Counted from the stretch's first letter, positions 17,853 to 27,597 are shown. The stretch: 64,000 bases of DNA from Rivularia sp963920925 (GCF_963920925.1 NZ_CAWUDI010000004.1:170893-234892); one strand, 5' to 3'. Numbers and translations are program-made. Notes: a model not told the origin generated them from the sequence alone.

Positions 17853-18229
17853 AAGACGAGTTGAATGGTAAATCTACTTAATTATGATTTATTCAGTCGT
17901 GTATTTGCCCAATTGTTTGTCAAATTTTGCGATCGCGCTGCCATCCTGGTTACAAGTAGAGATTTAATCAGATCCAATTATTTAGATAATAGTTCGCAAT
18001 TGGGGGGAAGGGGAGATGGGGAAGAGGGGGAGACAAGGAGACAAGGGAAAGAATAATAACCTTTAACCTTTAACCTTTAACCAATTACCAATCCCCAATT
18101 ACCAATTAAGTTATTACGTTGTTTGAAGTTATGTCGCCTTTTGAATACAACGACTCAGGCACTAAGGTAAACTAGCCCTTGATTATTATTCTTTCTCAGA
18201 GAAGAACACTCAGAAAGGAGTTTTTTAAA
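17853..18229. promoter_or_regulatory. psaC upstream region with STRR
   Basis: Contains a HIP1 octamer (about 17929-17936), a G-rich tract, AACCTTT heptads (about 18058-18082), and a Shine-Dalgarno AAGGAG at 18215-18220 that fixes the psaC start. The psaC promoter must lie here, but I cannot assign -35/-10 boxes. Confidence 0.5.
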
Positions 18230-18478
18230 ATGTCTCATACCGTTAAAATTTACGATACCTGCATTGGCTGTACTCAGTGCGTTCGGGCTTGCCCCACAGA
18301 CGTACTCGAAATGGTGCCCTGGGATGGTTGTAAGGCTCAACAACTAGCTGCTTCCCCCCGTATCGAAGACTGTGTTGGCTGCAAACGCTGTGAAACGGCT
18401 TGTCCTACTGATTTCTTAAGCATCCGGGTTTATCTGGGCGCTGCTGAAACCACCCGCAGTATGGGTTTAGCTTACTAA
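18230..18478 (+). CDS. psaC: Photosystem I iron-sulfur subunit PsaC
   Basis: 82 codons starting MSHTVKIYDTCIGCTQCVRACP, which gives the conserved 81-residue mature protein. Two CxxCxxCxxxCP motifs (residues 11-21 and 48-58) bind the 4Fe-4S clusters FA and FB, the terminal acceptors that pass electrons to ferredoxin on the stromal/cytoplasmic face of PSI. The frame is open further upstream, but the AAGGAG ten bases before 18230 and universal family length fix the start. It is transcribed alone, followed by heptad and CCCCTTGT repeats. Confidence 0.99.
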   Translation: MSHTVKIYDTCIGCTQCVRACPTDVLEMVPWDGCKAQQLAASPRIEDCVGCKRCETACPTDFLSIRVYLGAAETTRSMGLAY

Positions 18479-18480
18479 TT

Positions 18481-18600
18481 ACGATGGGGAATTGGGCATC
18501 GGGCATAGGGAATAGGGAATAAGTTAAAGGTTAAAGGTTATTATTCTTCCCCTTGTCCCCTTGTCCCCTTGTCCCCTTGTCCCCCTCTCCCCTCTCCCAT
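18481..18600. repeat. STRR tract after psaC
   Basis: Runs of AAAGGTT heptads (about 18524-18540) and TTGTCCCC octamers (about 18553-18586) fill the spacer between psaC and glmS. Confidence 0.7.
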
Positions 18601-18719
18601 TACCAATCTCTTGTATAAAGTAAGTATTAACTTACCCCGATTTCCTTGGCTTAACCATGAAGGATGTGTTAACTACTATAACCAGTTGTGTCCAAACGGA
18701 AAACGGAGTGGTGTGAACT

Positions 18720-20618
18720 ATGTGCGGAATCGTTGGTTATATCGGCGCACAAGTGGCGACTGATGTTTTACTCTCGGGATTGGAAAAGTTGGAGTATCGG
18801 GGCTATGATTCTGCTGGAATCGCTACGATATCTGAAGGTGAAATTAGCTGCGTTCGAGCAAAAGGTAAGCTACATAATTTACGTACTAAATTAGAACGTT
18901 TAGAAAATCCGGCGCGTATTGGTATTGGACATACCAGATGGGCGACGCATGGTAAGCCGGAAGAATACAACGCTCACCCCCATATGGATACTGCTATGCG
19001 GGTGGCGGTGGTAATGAATGGTATTGTTGAAAATTATCGCGAGCTACGGGAAGAATTAAAGGCTCAAGGACATGAATTTCGTTCGGATACCGATACTGAA
19101 GTTATCCCCCATTTAATTGCTCAGTTTCTTAAAGAAGAAGTTGCTCTGGGGGAAACTTATCCGGATGCAATGTTTTTGGAAGCAGTGCGAAAAGCAGTTA
19201 ATCAGCTAACTGGTGCGTTTGCGATCGCTGTTATTTGTGCTGACTTCTCCGATGAAATTATCTTGGTGCGTCAGCAAGCACCTTTGGTAATTGGTTTCGG
19301 ACAAGGTGAATTTTTCTGTGCTTCGGATACTCCAGCGATTATTTCTCATACCCGTGCGGTGCTAAATCTTGATAACCAGGAAATGGCACGTTTAACCCCT
19401 TTGGGTGTGGAGGTTTATAACTTCGCTGGGGAAAGGTTGAAAAAGCAGCCTAGATTGCTGAATATGAATCCCGTGATGGTGGAGAAGCAGGGATTCAAGC
19501 ACTTTATGCTCAAGGAAATCTACGAGCAGCCTGGAGTGGTAAGAGCTTGTTTAGATGCTTATTTTAGCCATCAAGATACTCTTGATTATACAAATTCCCC
19601 GGTTAATCTGGGTTTACCAGACGAACTTTATACCGATCTACAACAAATACAGATAGTTGCCTGCGGTACTAGTTGGCACGCGGCGTTAGTCGGAAAATAC
19701 TTATTAGAACAATTTGCTGGAATTCCCACTCAGGTACATTACGCTTCCGAATTTCGCTATTCACCAACACCTTTAACCCCTAATACATTAATCATTGGCG
19801 TAACTCAATCCGGTGAAACTGCCGATACTTTAGCAGCTTTATCGATGGAAAAACAACGTCGCGAAGCCAAAGAAGCGAAATTTCAACCACGACTTCTGGG
19901 TATCACCAATCGTCCCGAAAGCAGTTTGGGATTGATGGTACCCCATATAATAAATACTCTTGCCGGAATTGAAATTGGTGTAGCGGCGACAAAAACCTTC
20001 ACCGCTCAATTGATGGCGTTTTATGCGTTGGCTTTAGACTTAGCTTATCGCTGTAAAACCGTTCCCACTGAAAGAATCACCGAGATGATTGCCGGATTGC
20101 GGATGATTCCTACAGGAATTGAAGAAAATCTTCAAAAACAGGAAAAATTAACCGAACAACTAGCCCACGAATTCACCGAAACCAGAGACTTTATATTTTT
20201 AGGTAGAGGAATTAACTTCCCCATCGCTTTAGAAGGCGCTTTAAAATTAAAAGAAATCAGCTACATTCACGCCGAAGGATATCCCGCAGGGGAAATGAAA
20301 CATGGCCCGATCGCCCTTTTAGATGAGAAAGTTCCAGTAGTGGCGATCGCCATGCCGGGAAGCGTACACGAAAAAGTGATTTCCAACGCTCAAGAAGCCA
20401 AAGCCCGCGATTCAAGGTTAATTGGAATTGCACCCGCCGACGATGAAGAAGTAGCAGAAGTCTTTAACGATTTAATTCCAGTTACAGCTGTTAATGAATT
20501 GCTGTCGCCGATTTTAACAGTAGTACCTTTGCAGTTATTGGCCTATCACATCGCAGCACGTCGCGGTTTGGATGTGGATCAGCCCAGAAACTTGGCTAAA
20601 TCTGTGACAGTTGAGTAA
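18720..20618 (+). CDS. glmS: Glutamine--fructose-6-phosphate aminotransferase (isomerizing)
   Basis: 632 residues. It starts MCGIVGYIG with the N-terminal nucleophile cysteine, followed by the class-II glutaminase blocks EYRGYDSAG, GHTRWATHGKPEEYNAHPH and VVMNGIVENY. Two SIS sugar-isomerase domains follow, with ACGTSWHAALVGKYLLE, TQSGETADTLAAL and the C-terminal signature HIAARRGLDVDQPRNLAKSVTVE. It makes glucosamine-6-phosphate for peptidoglycan and LPS. Its stop codon is the first part of a 243-base tandem duplication downstream. No glmS ribozyme fold was seen upstream. Confidence 0.98.
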   Translation: MCGIVGYIGAQVATDVLLSGLEKLEYRGYDSAGIATISEGEISCVRAKGKLHNLRTKLERLENPARIGIGHTRWATHGKPEEYNAHPHMDTAMRVAVVMNGIVENYRELREELKAQGHEFRSDTDTEVIPHLIAQFLKEEVALGETYPDAMFLEAVRKAVNQLTGAFAIAVICADFSDEIILVRQQAPLVIGFGQGEFFCASDTPAIISHTRAVLNLDNQEMARLTPLGVEVYNFAGERLKKQPRLLNMNPVMVEKQGFKHFMLKEIYEQPGVVRACLDAYFSHQDTLDYTNSPVNLGLPDELYTDLQQIQIVACGTSWHAALVGKYLLEQFAGIPTQVHYASEFRYSPTPLTPNTLIIGVTQSGETADTLAALSMEKQRREAKEAKFQPRLLGITNRPESSLGLMVPHIINTLAGIEIGVAATKTFTAQLMAFYALALDLAYRCKTVPTERITEMIAGLRMIPTGIEENLQKQEKLTEQLAHEFTETRDFIFLGRGINFPIALEGALKLKEISYIHAEGYPAGEMKHGPIALLDEKVPVVAIAMPGSVHEKVISNAQEAKARDSRLIGIAPADDEEVAEVFNDLIPVTAVNELLSPILTVVPLQLLAYHIAARRGLDVDQPRNLAKSVTVE

Positions 20619-20667
20619 GTGAAATTACTGGTTTTATATTTTTTGTGGAAAGACAATAAAGTATTTT

Positions 20668-20847
20668 GTAGGTTGGGTTAGACAGGAAAATAATTTTTAT
20701 GGTGATTACAATTTACCTTCTCCTGTCGTAACCCAACATCAGGTGTTGAATAAATACTGCCAGTTATCAACAATCGAATGTTGGGTTACGACGCTTGGGT
20801 TAATCATTCGTTTAATTCAAAATTCTCGTGCGTCTAACCCAACCTAC
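20668..20847. mobile_element. MITE-like nested palindrome, copy A
   Basis: The terminal inverted repeat GTAGGTTGGGTTAGAC ... GTCTAACCCAACCTAC is perfect over 16 bases. An inner inverted pair GTCGTAACCCAACATC / GAATGTTGGGTTACGAC lies inside. There is no coding capacity. Confidence 0.75.
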
Positions 20848-20909
20848 TTTCTGTTGAGTAAGTGAAATTACTGTTTTTATATTTTTGTGGAAAGACAATA
20901 AAGTATTTT

Positions 20910-21089
20910 GTAGGTTGGGTTAGACAGGAAAATAATTTTTATGGTGATTACAATTTACCTTCTCCTGTCGTAACCCAACATCAGGTGTTGAATAAATACT
21001 GCCAGTTATCAACAATCGAATGTTGGGTTACGACGCTTGGGTTAATCATTCGTTTAATTCAAAATTCTCGTGCGTCTAATCCAACCTAC
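20910..21089. mobile_element. MITE-like nested palindrome, copy B (tandem duplicate)
   Basis: Same structure as copy A, with one substitution in the right terminal repeat (GTCTAATCCAACCTAC). Confidence 0.75.
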
Positions 21090-21168
21090 TTCCTACTTTC
21101 TATGGGTAAATTTTATTTTACCTGTGGGGGATTTTATTTGTTTTAGCGGTGAATGACAACCGATAAAA

Positions 21169-21945
21169 TCAAGATTCTTCCCCACTTTGCTTTTCAAGAG
21201 CTTTTCTAACAACTTCAACTTCTAATTCAAGAGCTTGAGCAATTTGTTCTACACTTAATCCCATGTTTAACAAACGGGGGATGGTTTCGAGTTTGGTTTC
21301 TTGCTCAACTTCCTGATAAAATTTAGTTTGCCGCCACTCAGTTAATCCAAACATCGCTTCTAACTCCTGTCTAGTTTGATTCGAGAACTTGTAAATCAAC
21401 ATCCTTTCTACTAATTCTAAAAGCTGCCGACGGTTGCTGACATCTGCAAGTTGAACTTGAGTAATCAAATTTCTTGCAACTTCTACTGCTTCGTCTTCCG
21501 GAGCAACTACTAATCCAATAATCCCCAATCCGATTGAAGAAGAAGTATCGGCTAATTCATCGAGATAGATTACTTGTATTTGCCCATCAGATAGTGATGT
21601 TTGATAAGCAATCGGAATACCTGGATCGAGGCTACGTTTTGCCCATAAAACTACTGCTTTCCAAGTTTTTTCTGGTCTATATTGATTTAAGTAAACAAAT
21701 GCTTCGGTAATTAATCGCCAGTATAAATCATCATCGCGTTGATATTGTACCTCGACAAAATAAATTGGATCTTGAGAGTATTCAGGTTTCGGTAAAAATA
21801 AACCATCAATCCGTCGCGCAAGCTCTTTTATTTCCACAGAGGAAAATTCGTAATGTAAAGCTTGTGTGGGAGATTGTTCGAGTAGTTCAAATAGTACGCT
21901 GAGGAGATTTTGTAGCAGAGTATAGAAGATTGTATCTGTTTTCAT
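21169..21945 (-). CDS. Rpn family PD-(D/E)XK nuclease (DUF2887 type)
   Basis: 258 residues. The N-terminal nuclease core shows RRIDGLFLPKPEYSQDPIYFVEVQYQRD, with the Asp and Glu-x-Gln pattern of PD-(D/E)XK enzymes. The C-terminal third is a helical region ending with SVEQIAQALELEVEVVRKALEK, a helix-turn-helix-like tail common in cyanobacterial Rpn proteins. Rpn proteins are recombination-promoting DNases once called putative transposases. This copy appears intact and gives the reference for the broken relative at 32137-32771. It abuts the duplicated MITE-like tract. Confidence 0.82.
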   Translation of the reverse strand: MKTDTIFYTLLQNLLSVLFELLEQSPTQALHYEFSSVEIKELARRIDGLFLPKPEYSQDPIYFVEVQYQRDDDLYWRLITEAFVYLNQYRPEKTWKAVVLWAKRSLDPGIPIAYQTSLSDGQIQVIYLDELADTSSSIGLGIIGLVVAPEDEAVEVARNLITQVQLADVSNRRQLLELVERMLIYKFSNQTRQELEAMFGLTEWRQTKFYQEVEQETKLETIPRLLNMGLSVEQIAQALELEVEVVRKALEKQSGEES

Positions 21946-22441
21946 CTATTACCGCTTTGAAATTCGTGGTAAAGCATATGTATTATATAGCAATGCAATG
22001 CCTGTTTATAAGAGAAAAATCTAAAATTCAGTTGCTCCCATCTGCTTTAGCAAAAGATGAAAATGCAATTACGTTTTCATTCAGAAGAAATTCTTAAACA
22101 ATCAATAATTAATTTTTAGACTATAAAAAATCAACGTGAAAAAATAAGGTTTGCCGAAAAATACAATAATAATGTAATTTTAATCACTTGTAACCTAGCA
22201 AAAAGTGATTTAATATACCCTGTAGCTAATATTGTATCGCTTTCGAGATGTCGAAAACATTAGTTTTATCGGGTTATCTACTGCTTACTCCTTATCTCTC
22301 CTGACCTCTTCCTCCGCGCTCTCTGCGCTCTCTGCGGTTTATCATTAAGTAATTTTGCGGATAAAAGAGTAACTGCATAACTAGGAAAGCGCTAGATATA
22401 GATGTTTATAGCTATAGAAAAATCACTTAAATTAATAAGTT
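21946..22441. other. AT-rich spacer with one CGCAGAG-type repeat
   Basis: No gene seen in about 500 bases. At 22312-22340 a CCGCGCTCTCTGCGCTCTCTGCGG tract matches, in inverse orientation, the CCGCAGAG...CGCAGAG tract at 50020-50045. Confidence 0.5.
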
Positions 22442-23690
22442 ATGGGCAAAAAATATCACGATGTCCGAGTTTTAATGCATCGCGCAGCTGTATTTTTAAC
22501 TGTATTTTTGATTTCAGATGTGGGGAGAGTATATGCTTCTAGGAATTTACAAATCATTGCTCAACAGGGAGAAACGCAAACGGATGCAACCCGCGCTGAA
22601 GTAATAAAGTTAATGGAAGAAGGCCGACCTAACCCCCCAACCCCCTTCCCTACAAGGGAATGGGGAGAAAGAGAAAGATAAACTCCCCTCTCCTCGCAGG
22701 AGAGGGGCTGGGGGAGAGGTTCTGACTGACCTAACCCCCCAACCCCCTTCCCTGCAAGGGAATGGGGAGAAAGACAAACTCCCCTCTCCTCGCAGGAGAG
22801 GGGCTGGGGGAGAGGTTAGAGGAGGGCTTATTCCCGAACCAAATCCAGGGGTAAATATTAATAATTCTAATTACCAACCGTTGATGCTCAATCACGAAAT
22901 TGTGAATTTACCTTCAGCATCAACTATTGCAATCCAAAGGGAAAAAATCGCCAAACGCAATATAGCGCCGAAAAAAATCGCCATTCTTGCAGATCCAGTA
23001 TATAGTTCCAACGACAAACGAGTTACAGGTAAAGAAGAAACTCTCGCACCCGAACTCGATCTAGAACGTTCTGCTCTCCAACGCTCTGCGAAAAGTCTTA
23101 ACCGTACTGGTTGGAGTCAATTACCAAATACAAAAATAGAAGCAGAAGGAATATTAAAACTTGTTCCTAACTCTTCGAGCTTATCAGTATTTAGCTTTGA
23201 CGCTAACCATAATTGGGCAACAAGTAAAAATCTTAATCAATACCAAATTTTACATTTTGCTACTCATGGTTTTGTCAATCACGAACAACCGGAATTATCG
23301 GGAATTGTTTTATCTTTGGTTAATAAAGATGGTAAACAAATACCGGGTTATTTACGGTTAGCAGATTTATTTGAACAAGATTACCCAGCAGAATTAATTG
23401 TATTGAGTGCTTGCGAAACTGGACTTGGTAAAAATGTCAGCGGTGAAGGTTTGGTGGGTTTGACAAGAGGCTTGATGTATGCTGGTGCGGCGAGGGTTGC
23501 TTTGTCATTGTGGAAGGTTGACGATAAAGGTACATCGGTATTGATGCAAGAGTTTTATAAACAGATGTTGCAGGAAAATCAAACTCCTACCGAAGCATTG
23601 CGGGCTGCTCAACGCAAGTTGTGGTCTAATCCGGATTGGCGAAGTCCCCATTATTGGGCTGCATTTACTTTGCAGGGGGAGTGGAATTAA
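22442..23690 (+). pseudogene. CHAT-domain protease gene with its TPR region replaced by palindromic repeats
   Basis: Bases 22442-22625 encode a signal-peptide-like start (MHRAAVFLTVFLISDVGRVYA) followed by QTDATRAEVIKLMEEG, as at the beginning of secreted TPR-CHAT proteins. Two tandem CCCC-rich palindromes (22626-22818) follow and introduce a stop at 22679-22681. From about 22881 to 23690 a second frame encodes an intact CHAT caspase-like domain (269 residues) with the catalytic His in ILHFATHGFVNHEQPEL and Cys in LIVLSACETGLGKNVSGEG. The usual TPR array between the two parts is missing. The C-terminal frame may still be translated from the ATG at 22881 or 22884, but it would lack secretion and TPR parts. 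Confidence 0.75.
22626..22818. repeat. Two tandem CCCC/GGGG palindromic repeats (period 102)
   Basis: Each unit has the arms GACCTAACCCCCCAACCCCC and GGCTGGGGGAGAGGTT, with inner stems CCTTCCCTACAAGGGAA and CCCTCTCCTCGCAGGAGAGGG. Single relatives occur at 23691-23728, 48240-48298 and 58778-58889. Confidence 0.88.
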
Positions 23691-23728
23691 CCTCACCCCA
23701 GCCCTCTCCTTGTCAAGGAGAGGGGGAA
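23691..23728. repeat. Short CCCC/GGGG palindrome after CHAT frame
   Basis: CCTCACCCC then CCCTCTCCTTGTCAAGGAGAGGG. The stem directly follows the stop codon and could act as a terminator-like hairpin. Confidence 0.6.
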
Positions 23729-23815
23729 GATCGCTTACTTTTGATTTTACTCTTGGGAATTTTGCTTATTAGTTAGTTATAACTGGTTATTATAAATTTT
23801 CTTGGTAATGGATAT

Positions 23816-24451
23816 ATGGACGAACTTATTAAAAAAATCGCTGGATTAGGATTTCCCGGAATCATTTTAATCGCAGTTATGGCAAGTACTGGTTTAACTG
23901 GTGCTGCTGCGATTACTGCTGCTTTAGCTTTCTTAGGTGGCCCTGCGGGGATGTTAGGAGGTATTGCAGTATTAGGATTAACTGGATTGATTGCAGATGC
24001 TTTAACTAATGTCGGTTTAGAAGAGTTACTTACAGCAGTTTACTGTCAAAGAAGACAGTCGGAACCCCAAGGTAAATTATTAGAAGAAATTAATTTTTTA
24101 TCGTTATTTGACGGTGATTTAAAAGAAAGACTTAAGTTTACAGTCACAGATGGGTGTGGTTGTACAACTGTAGTTAGCAAAAATATAACAGATGATAGCG
24201 AAGAAGTAATCGAGATATTAGAAAATGTTCCCGGTATGACTCGCGCTCATCATCGAGATTTTAAAAGTTCTAATCCAGTGATTCGGCTTAGAGATGGTTC
24301 AACTGTGAAAACTTGGAAAAATCCCTTGGGAGTTGACCATGTTTTTATTGCTGATAGAAATGACAACATGATTTACGGTGGTTTTGTGGGCTGGATTCAC
24401 AGCGATGGATTGAATGCAGCTATTAATAGAATTCGACGGGATTATGCTTGA
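23816..24451 (+). CDS. Hypothetical protein with Gly/Ala-rich membrane hairpin
   Basis: 211 residues that I do not recognise as a named family. Residues 10-65 form two hydrophobic Gly/Ala-rich segments (PGIILIAVMASTGLTGAAAITAA and GGPAGMLGGIAVLGLTGLIADAL) that could make a membrane hairpin or pore. A hydrophilic region follows with CxCxx (DGCGCTT, residues about 111-117), then a compact domain ending HVFIADRNDNMIYGGFVGWIHSDG. The hydrophobic N-terminus suggests membrane insertion, with the rest in the cytoplasm. It is isolated behind the CHAT remnant. Confidence 0.65.
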   Translation: MDELIKKIAGLGFPGIILIAVMASTGLTGAAAITAALAFLGGPAGMLGGIAVLGLTGLIADALTNVGLEELLTAVYCQRRQSEPQGKLLEEINFLSLFDGDLKERLKFTVTDGCGCTTVVSKNITDDSEEVIEILENVPGMTRAHHRDFKSSNPVIRLRDGSTVKTWKNPLGVDHVFIADRNDNMIYGGFVGWIHSDGLNAAINRIRRDYA

Positions 24452-25169
24452 GATATGGCGTTTTTCAAGTCTTATTATTTTTTGTAAAAATAAAGGTTCG
24501 TAGTAAGCGATTTATCGCTTTATCTAAGGACGCGCATTCCTTACTACAAACCTATCAGAATTAATGCGGTTGACCACCAGCTACTAGCTATTTATTTAAG
24601 AAAAACACATATAATCTAGCCCACGCAGGTGGGCTTTGTTTAATTAGCCCCACCATAGCCAGAGTGAGGGCGATTTTTATCAAAACTGTAACCTGCACTA
24701 CTAAAACCAAATATAAAAAAGTAAAATTAGCATCAACAATCTCACTTTACCTTTGCAAAAATAGAGTTTAGTTTAAATAACAAAAAAACTTTATTTAATT
24801 AACACCATGATTTCTATTTAATTAACCAAACTATTTATAATTTACAAATTATCTCAAGCAATCCTTTTGATATGAAAATCGGCTTAAATACTTATTGCTA
24901 CTAACTTTTTTTCTAAAGAATATTTCTTTAGTTAGATGATAATGATCGAGGTTATCTAGCATAACCATTTCTAGTTAATCGATTTAAACCTGGTTCCAAC
25001 CGCTTTAAAGATTGGAACATAATTTATTTTCATTATCAATCAAAATGCACTTTGTTTATGCTCTTAACTGCGCTAGTTCTTGAGCTATAAAACCATCATA
25101 TCTATATCTAAATTTCAACACTGCGCCTTTAGCTACATTTAAACGCGACATAAATATTATTTAATTAAA
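24452..25169. other. Long AT-rich intergenic region
   Basis: About 720 bases with one dispersed palindrome (24495-24552) and otherwise no gene or recognised RNA. It presumably contains the promoter and leader of the RTX lipase gene. Confidence 0.5.
24495..24552. repeat. Dispersed palindrome of the GTTCGTAGTAAG family
   Basis: GGTTCGTAGTAAG ... CCTTACTACAAACC, with an inner GCGATTTATCGC stem. Confidence 0.8.
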
Positions 25170-27359
25170 ATGAATCTACAAAGTTTCCAAAGAAATTTAC
25201 AAATGAATAACAATTCGGCATCTCACCAATCATTGCATAAAGATATACTCTCTACCGACCATCATCTAGAAGGAATTCTTAAAAACCCTTCATTAACTGG
25301 ATCTTCTCAATCCCATTCTCTTCATTTTGAAGAAGACTTTTCGAGTGAAGTTCGAGATAAAGTTTTAATTTCGCAGTTTGCCGACCTGAAGTTAAATGAT
25401 GTTGAATCGGAAGTGGCTTTCAATGATACTCCTATTTCCGTAGAGTTTATTGATGGAGAAATCGGGAAAAGAATAAGCATTCCTGTTTTCAATGACGATT
25501 TAGATGGGAATAGCGAGGTTAATTTATCCTCAAAAAACTTTACAGATGACGCGGTTCTAGGGGATACAAATGCTACGGTTACGGTTCCTGAAGCATCGCC
25601 TCATAAGAATGTAAATGTTAATTATTTCGATACATTAGAGGCTGCTGATGTAAACAATCTTGAAATAAACATCCAAGCCGTGGGTGATGATGCTGGTCAT
25701 GTAAACGACATTTCACTCAGTAAAGTTGAAGGGAATCACTACGCTAATCATGAAGTAGCATCCGATGAAACTTTTGATCATCAAAGCATATTGCAAACAC
25801 AGAGTTTTCAAGATGCAACATTCAATTCTCAAGATAAGGGCGAATATTTAGATCCTACCGTTTTACCAGTTCAAGGCACGGTGACTGGTGGAAGCGTAGA
25901 AGGAATTTTACTCAACTCAGAAATAGAAAACAATCCCAGCATCCGCAATATCGGCTTTAGAGAATTTAACAATCCCACCGACGCTCAACAAACTTGGGTG
26001 ATCGTCCACGGTTGGAACGATACACCCGATGGAAAATTTACCGATATAGCACAAGAAATTGTTGCGGCACATAGTGGCGATCGCGTTCTGTTATTAGACT
26101 GGAGAGAGGCAGCTTTTAACACAGACGGAGCTTATGGAATTGATTACAGTGCTTTAGGTAAGGGGAATTTCCGAGCAGCTAGCTGGATTAATCCGGTTGC
26201 TGAATTTGCAGTCGAAGCATTAAATGATTATTACGGAATAGATAGTCTCGGAGCTTCACAAAGTTTAAACTTAATCGGGCACAGTCTTGGCTCTTTGGTA
26301 AGCGCGGAAATAGGAAGACTTTATCGAGATGGATTGGCTGTAGAAAACGAAACTGTAGTGACGGGCAATAATGAAGGTGTCAGAACAATCACCGCTCTCG
26401 ATCCTCCTTCATCAAGAAATGGCGATGACAATCCATTTGAAGTCGATGCTATTAAAGATGTCTATGATGTCGATGGCAGAATAGAAGGTGTCCAAGCTCC
26501 CCAAATATACGCCGATGCATCAGTTTTTTCCAGAGCATTTGTAGGTGAAAAAAGCATTGCGGGCAATAAACAATTAGCTCTTGGTGCTGATGAAGCTTTT
26601 GAAATGACTTTCGGAACTGAATCCGAACTCACCGATTTTGGTAGAGAACACGAACGAGTAGTTCGTGCTTTTACAAATACCATTAATCAACAAGGTTTAC
26701 TTGGGGATTTACTCGGTATCGGGGCTTATCAATCAGTTGAAACAATTTCTATTGAAGATTTAGGAGAGTTACAAATCCTAGAAGGAAATAGCAAAGGTTT
26801 CAAAGGAATCATTGATGTTAACGAAGACAACCTAGTAACTTCATTAGCTGGAATATTAAAAGCAGGCAATCAAGACGATATCGTCATCGGTAGTTATAGC
26901 AACGAAGAAATGCACGGTAGCGACTTGTTAAATTTTGGCGAAAATAGTCCCTATACCGGAGATCGTAATGATATTTTCTTCGGTGAATCTGGTAATGATA
27001 TGATTCTTGGCGATAACAACGATGACATTTTGATCGGCGGTATTGGTAGAGATATTCTTAATGGTGGTGCCGGGATAGACACATTTATTTTTCAACCCGG
27101 TGACGGTGGTGCTACAGAATCGGAAACTAATGTAATTGAAGATTTTGAAATTGGTATCGATAAAATCGGTCTAACAGATATTAACTTTGACCAATTAACT
27201 TTCCAAGAATTACCATCAGGATTGGCGGGAAATTCAACAGATACCGTTATCATGGCTGGCTCAGAAATTATCGCATTACTTAAAAATACTAAAGCAGAAG
27301 AAATTCAACATTCAGAATACTTTGTAAGTGTGGCTGAAAATCAGTTTCGAGTTAGTTAA
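25170..27359 (+). CDS. Secreted lipase-like alpha/beta hydrolase with RTX repeats
   Basis: 729 residues. Residues 1-230 are a low-similarity acidic region. Residues about 235-520 are a lipase domain: TWVIVHGWNDTP (oxyanion region), RVLLLDWREAAF, the nucleophile elbow LNLIGHSLGSLVSAE, TALDPPSSRNGDD (acid) and a late His (FGREHERVV), as in pancreatic-lipase-like enzymes. Residues about 590-650 carry hemolysin-type calcium-binding nonapeptides (GESGNDMILGDNNDDILIGGIGRDILNGGAG), and the last about 80 residues resemble the type I secretion end domain. It is therefore probably an extracellular lipase or phospholipase exported by an ABC system, which is not encoded here. Confidence 0.87.
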   Translation: MNLQSFQRNLQMNNNSASHQSLHKDILSTDHHLEGILKNPSLTGSSQSHSLHFEEDFSSEVRDKVLISQFADLKLNDVESEVAFNDTPISVEFIDGEIGKRISIPVFNDDLDGNSEVNLSSKNFTDDAVLGDTNATVTVPEASPHKNVNVNYFDTLEAADVNNLEINIQAVGDDAGHVNDISLSKVEGNHYANHEVASDETFDHQSILQTQSFQDATFNSQDKGEYLDPTVLPVQGTVTGGSVEGILLNSEIENNPSIRNIGFREFNNPTDAQQTWVIVHGWNDTPDGKFTDIAQEIVAAHSGDRVLLLDWREAAFNTDGAYGIDYSALGKGNFRAASWINPVAEFAVEALNDYYGIDSLGASQSLNLIGHSLGSLVSAEIGRLYRDGLAVENETVVTGNNEGVRTITALDPPSSRNGDDNPFEVDAIKDVYDVDGRIEGVQAPQIYADASVFSRAFVGEKSIAGNKQLALGADEAFEMTFGTESELTDFGREHERVVRAFTNTINQQGLLGDLLGIGAYQSVETISIEDLGELQILEGNSKGFKGIIDVNEDNLVTSLAGILKAGNQDDIVIGSYSNEEMHGSDLLNFGENSPYTGDRNDIFFGESGNDMILGDNNDDILIGGIGRDILNGGAGIDTFIFQPGDGGATESETNVIEDFEIGIDKIGLTDINFDQLTFQELPSGLAGNSTDTVIMAGSEIIALLKNTKAEEIQHSEYFVSVAENQFRVS

Positions 27360-27451
27360 TTGAATTGGAAATTGGGAATTGGGCATGGGGCATGGGGCAT
27401 TGGTAATTGGTAATAGGAAAAAGCGATTTTAGGTAAATAAATTATCGGAAC

Positions 27452-27479
27452 AACCTCTTTTCAGATGCGAAGAGAGGTT
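27452..27479 (+). terminator. Hairpin downstream of lipase gene
   Basis: AACCTCTTT ... AGAGAGGTT stem (eight of nine pairs) with a short following TTTTGG. It is a weak intrinsic-terminator candidate. Confidence 0.4.
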
Positions 27480-27540
27480 TTGGTGTGAAGGAGTACAAAT
27501 AAAACACCTTTCTGATGATTTGCTGTTACTATAATATAAG

Positions 27541-27593
27541 CATCAAAACAGGCATCAAAACAGGCATCAAAACAGGCATCAAAGCAGGCATCA
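27541..27593. repeat. 12-base tandem repeat (CATCAAAACAGG)4+
   Basis: Four to five copies of a 12-mer end five bases before the ATG at 27598. Number variation would change the promoter or ribosome-binding-site spacing of the following gene. Confidence 0.88.
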
Positions 27594-27597
27594 AAAA

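Larger units (their letters stand above)
20610..21091. repeat. 243-base tandem duplication containing two MITE-like palindromes
   Basis: Bases 20610-20852 are repeated almost exactly at 20853-21091, with one indel and a few substitutions. The unit starts at GTTGAGTAAG, the last codon and stop of glmS. Each unit carries one 180-base nested palindrome (20668-20847 and 20910-21089). Confidence 0.92.

Noticed and set aside
18600..18719. glmS ribozyme or riboswitch upstream of glmS
   Set aside because: No conserved ribozyme core seen, and the short spacer is mostly heptad repeats.
20862..21146. 94-codon open frame downstream of glmS
   Set aside because: It lies wholly in the duplicated MITE-like sequence and translates the terminal inverted repeats.
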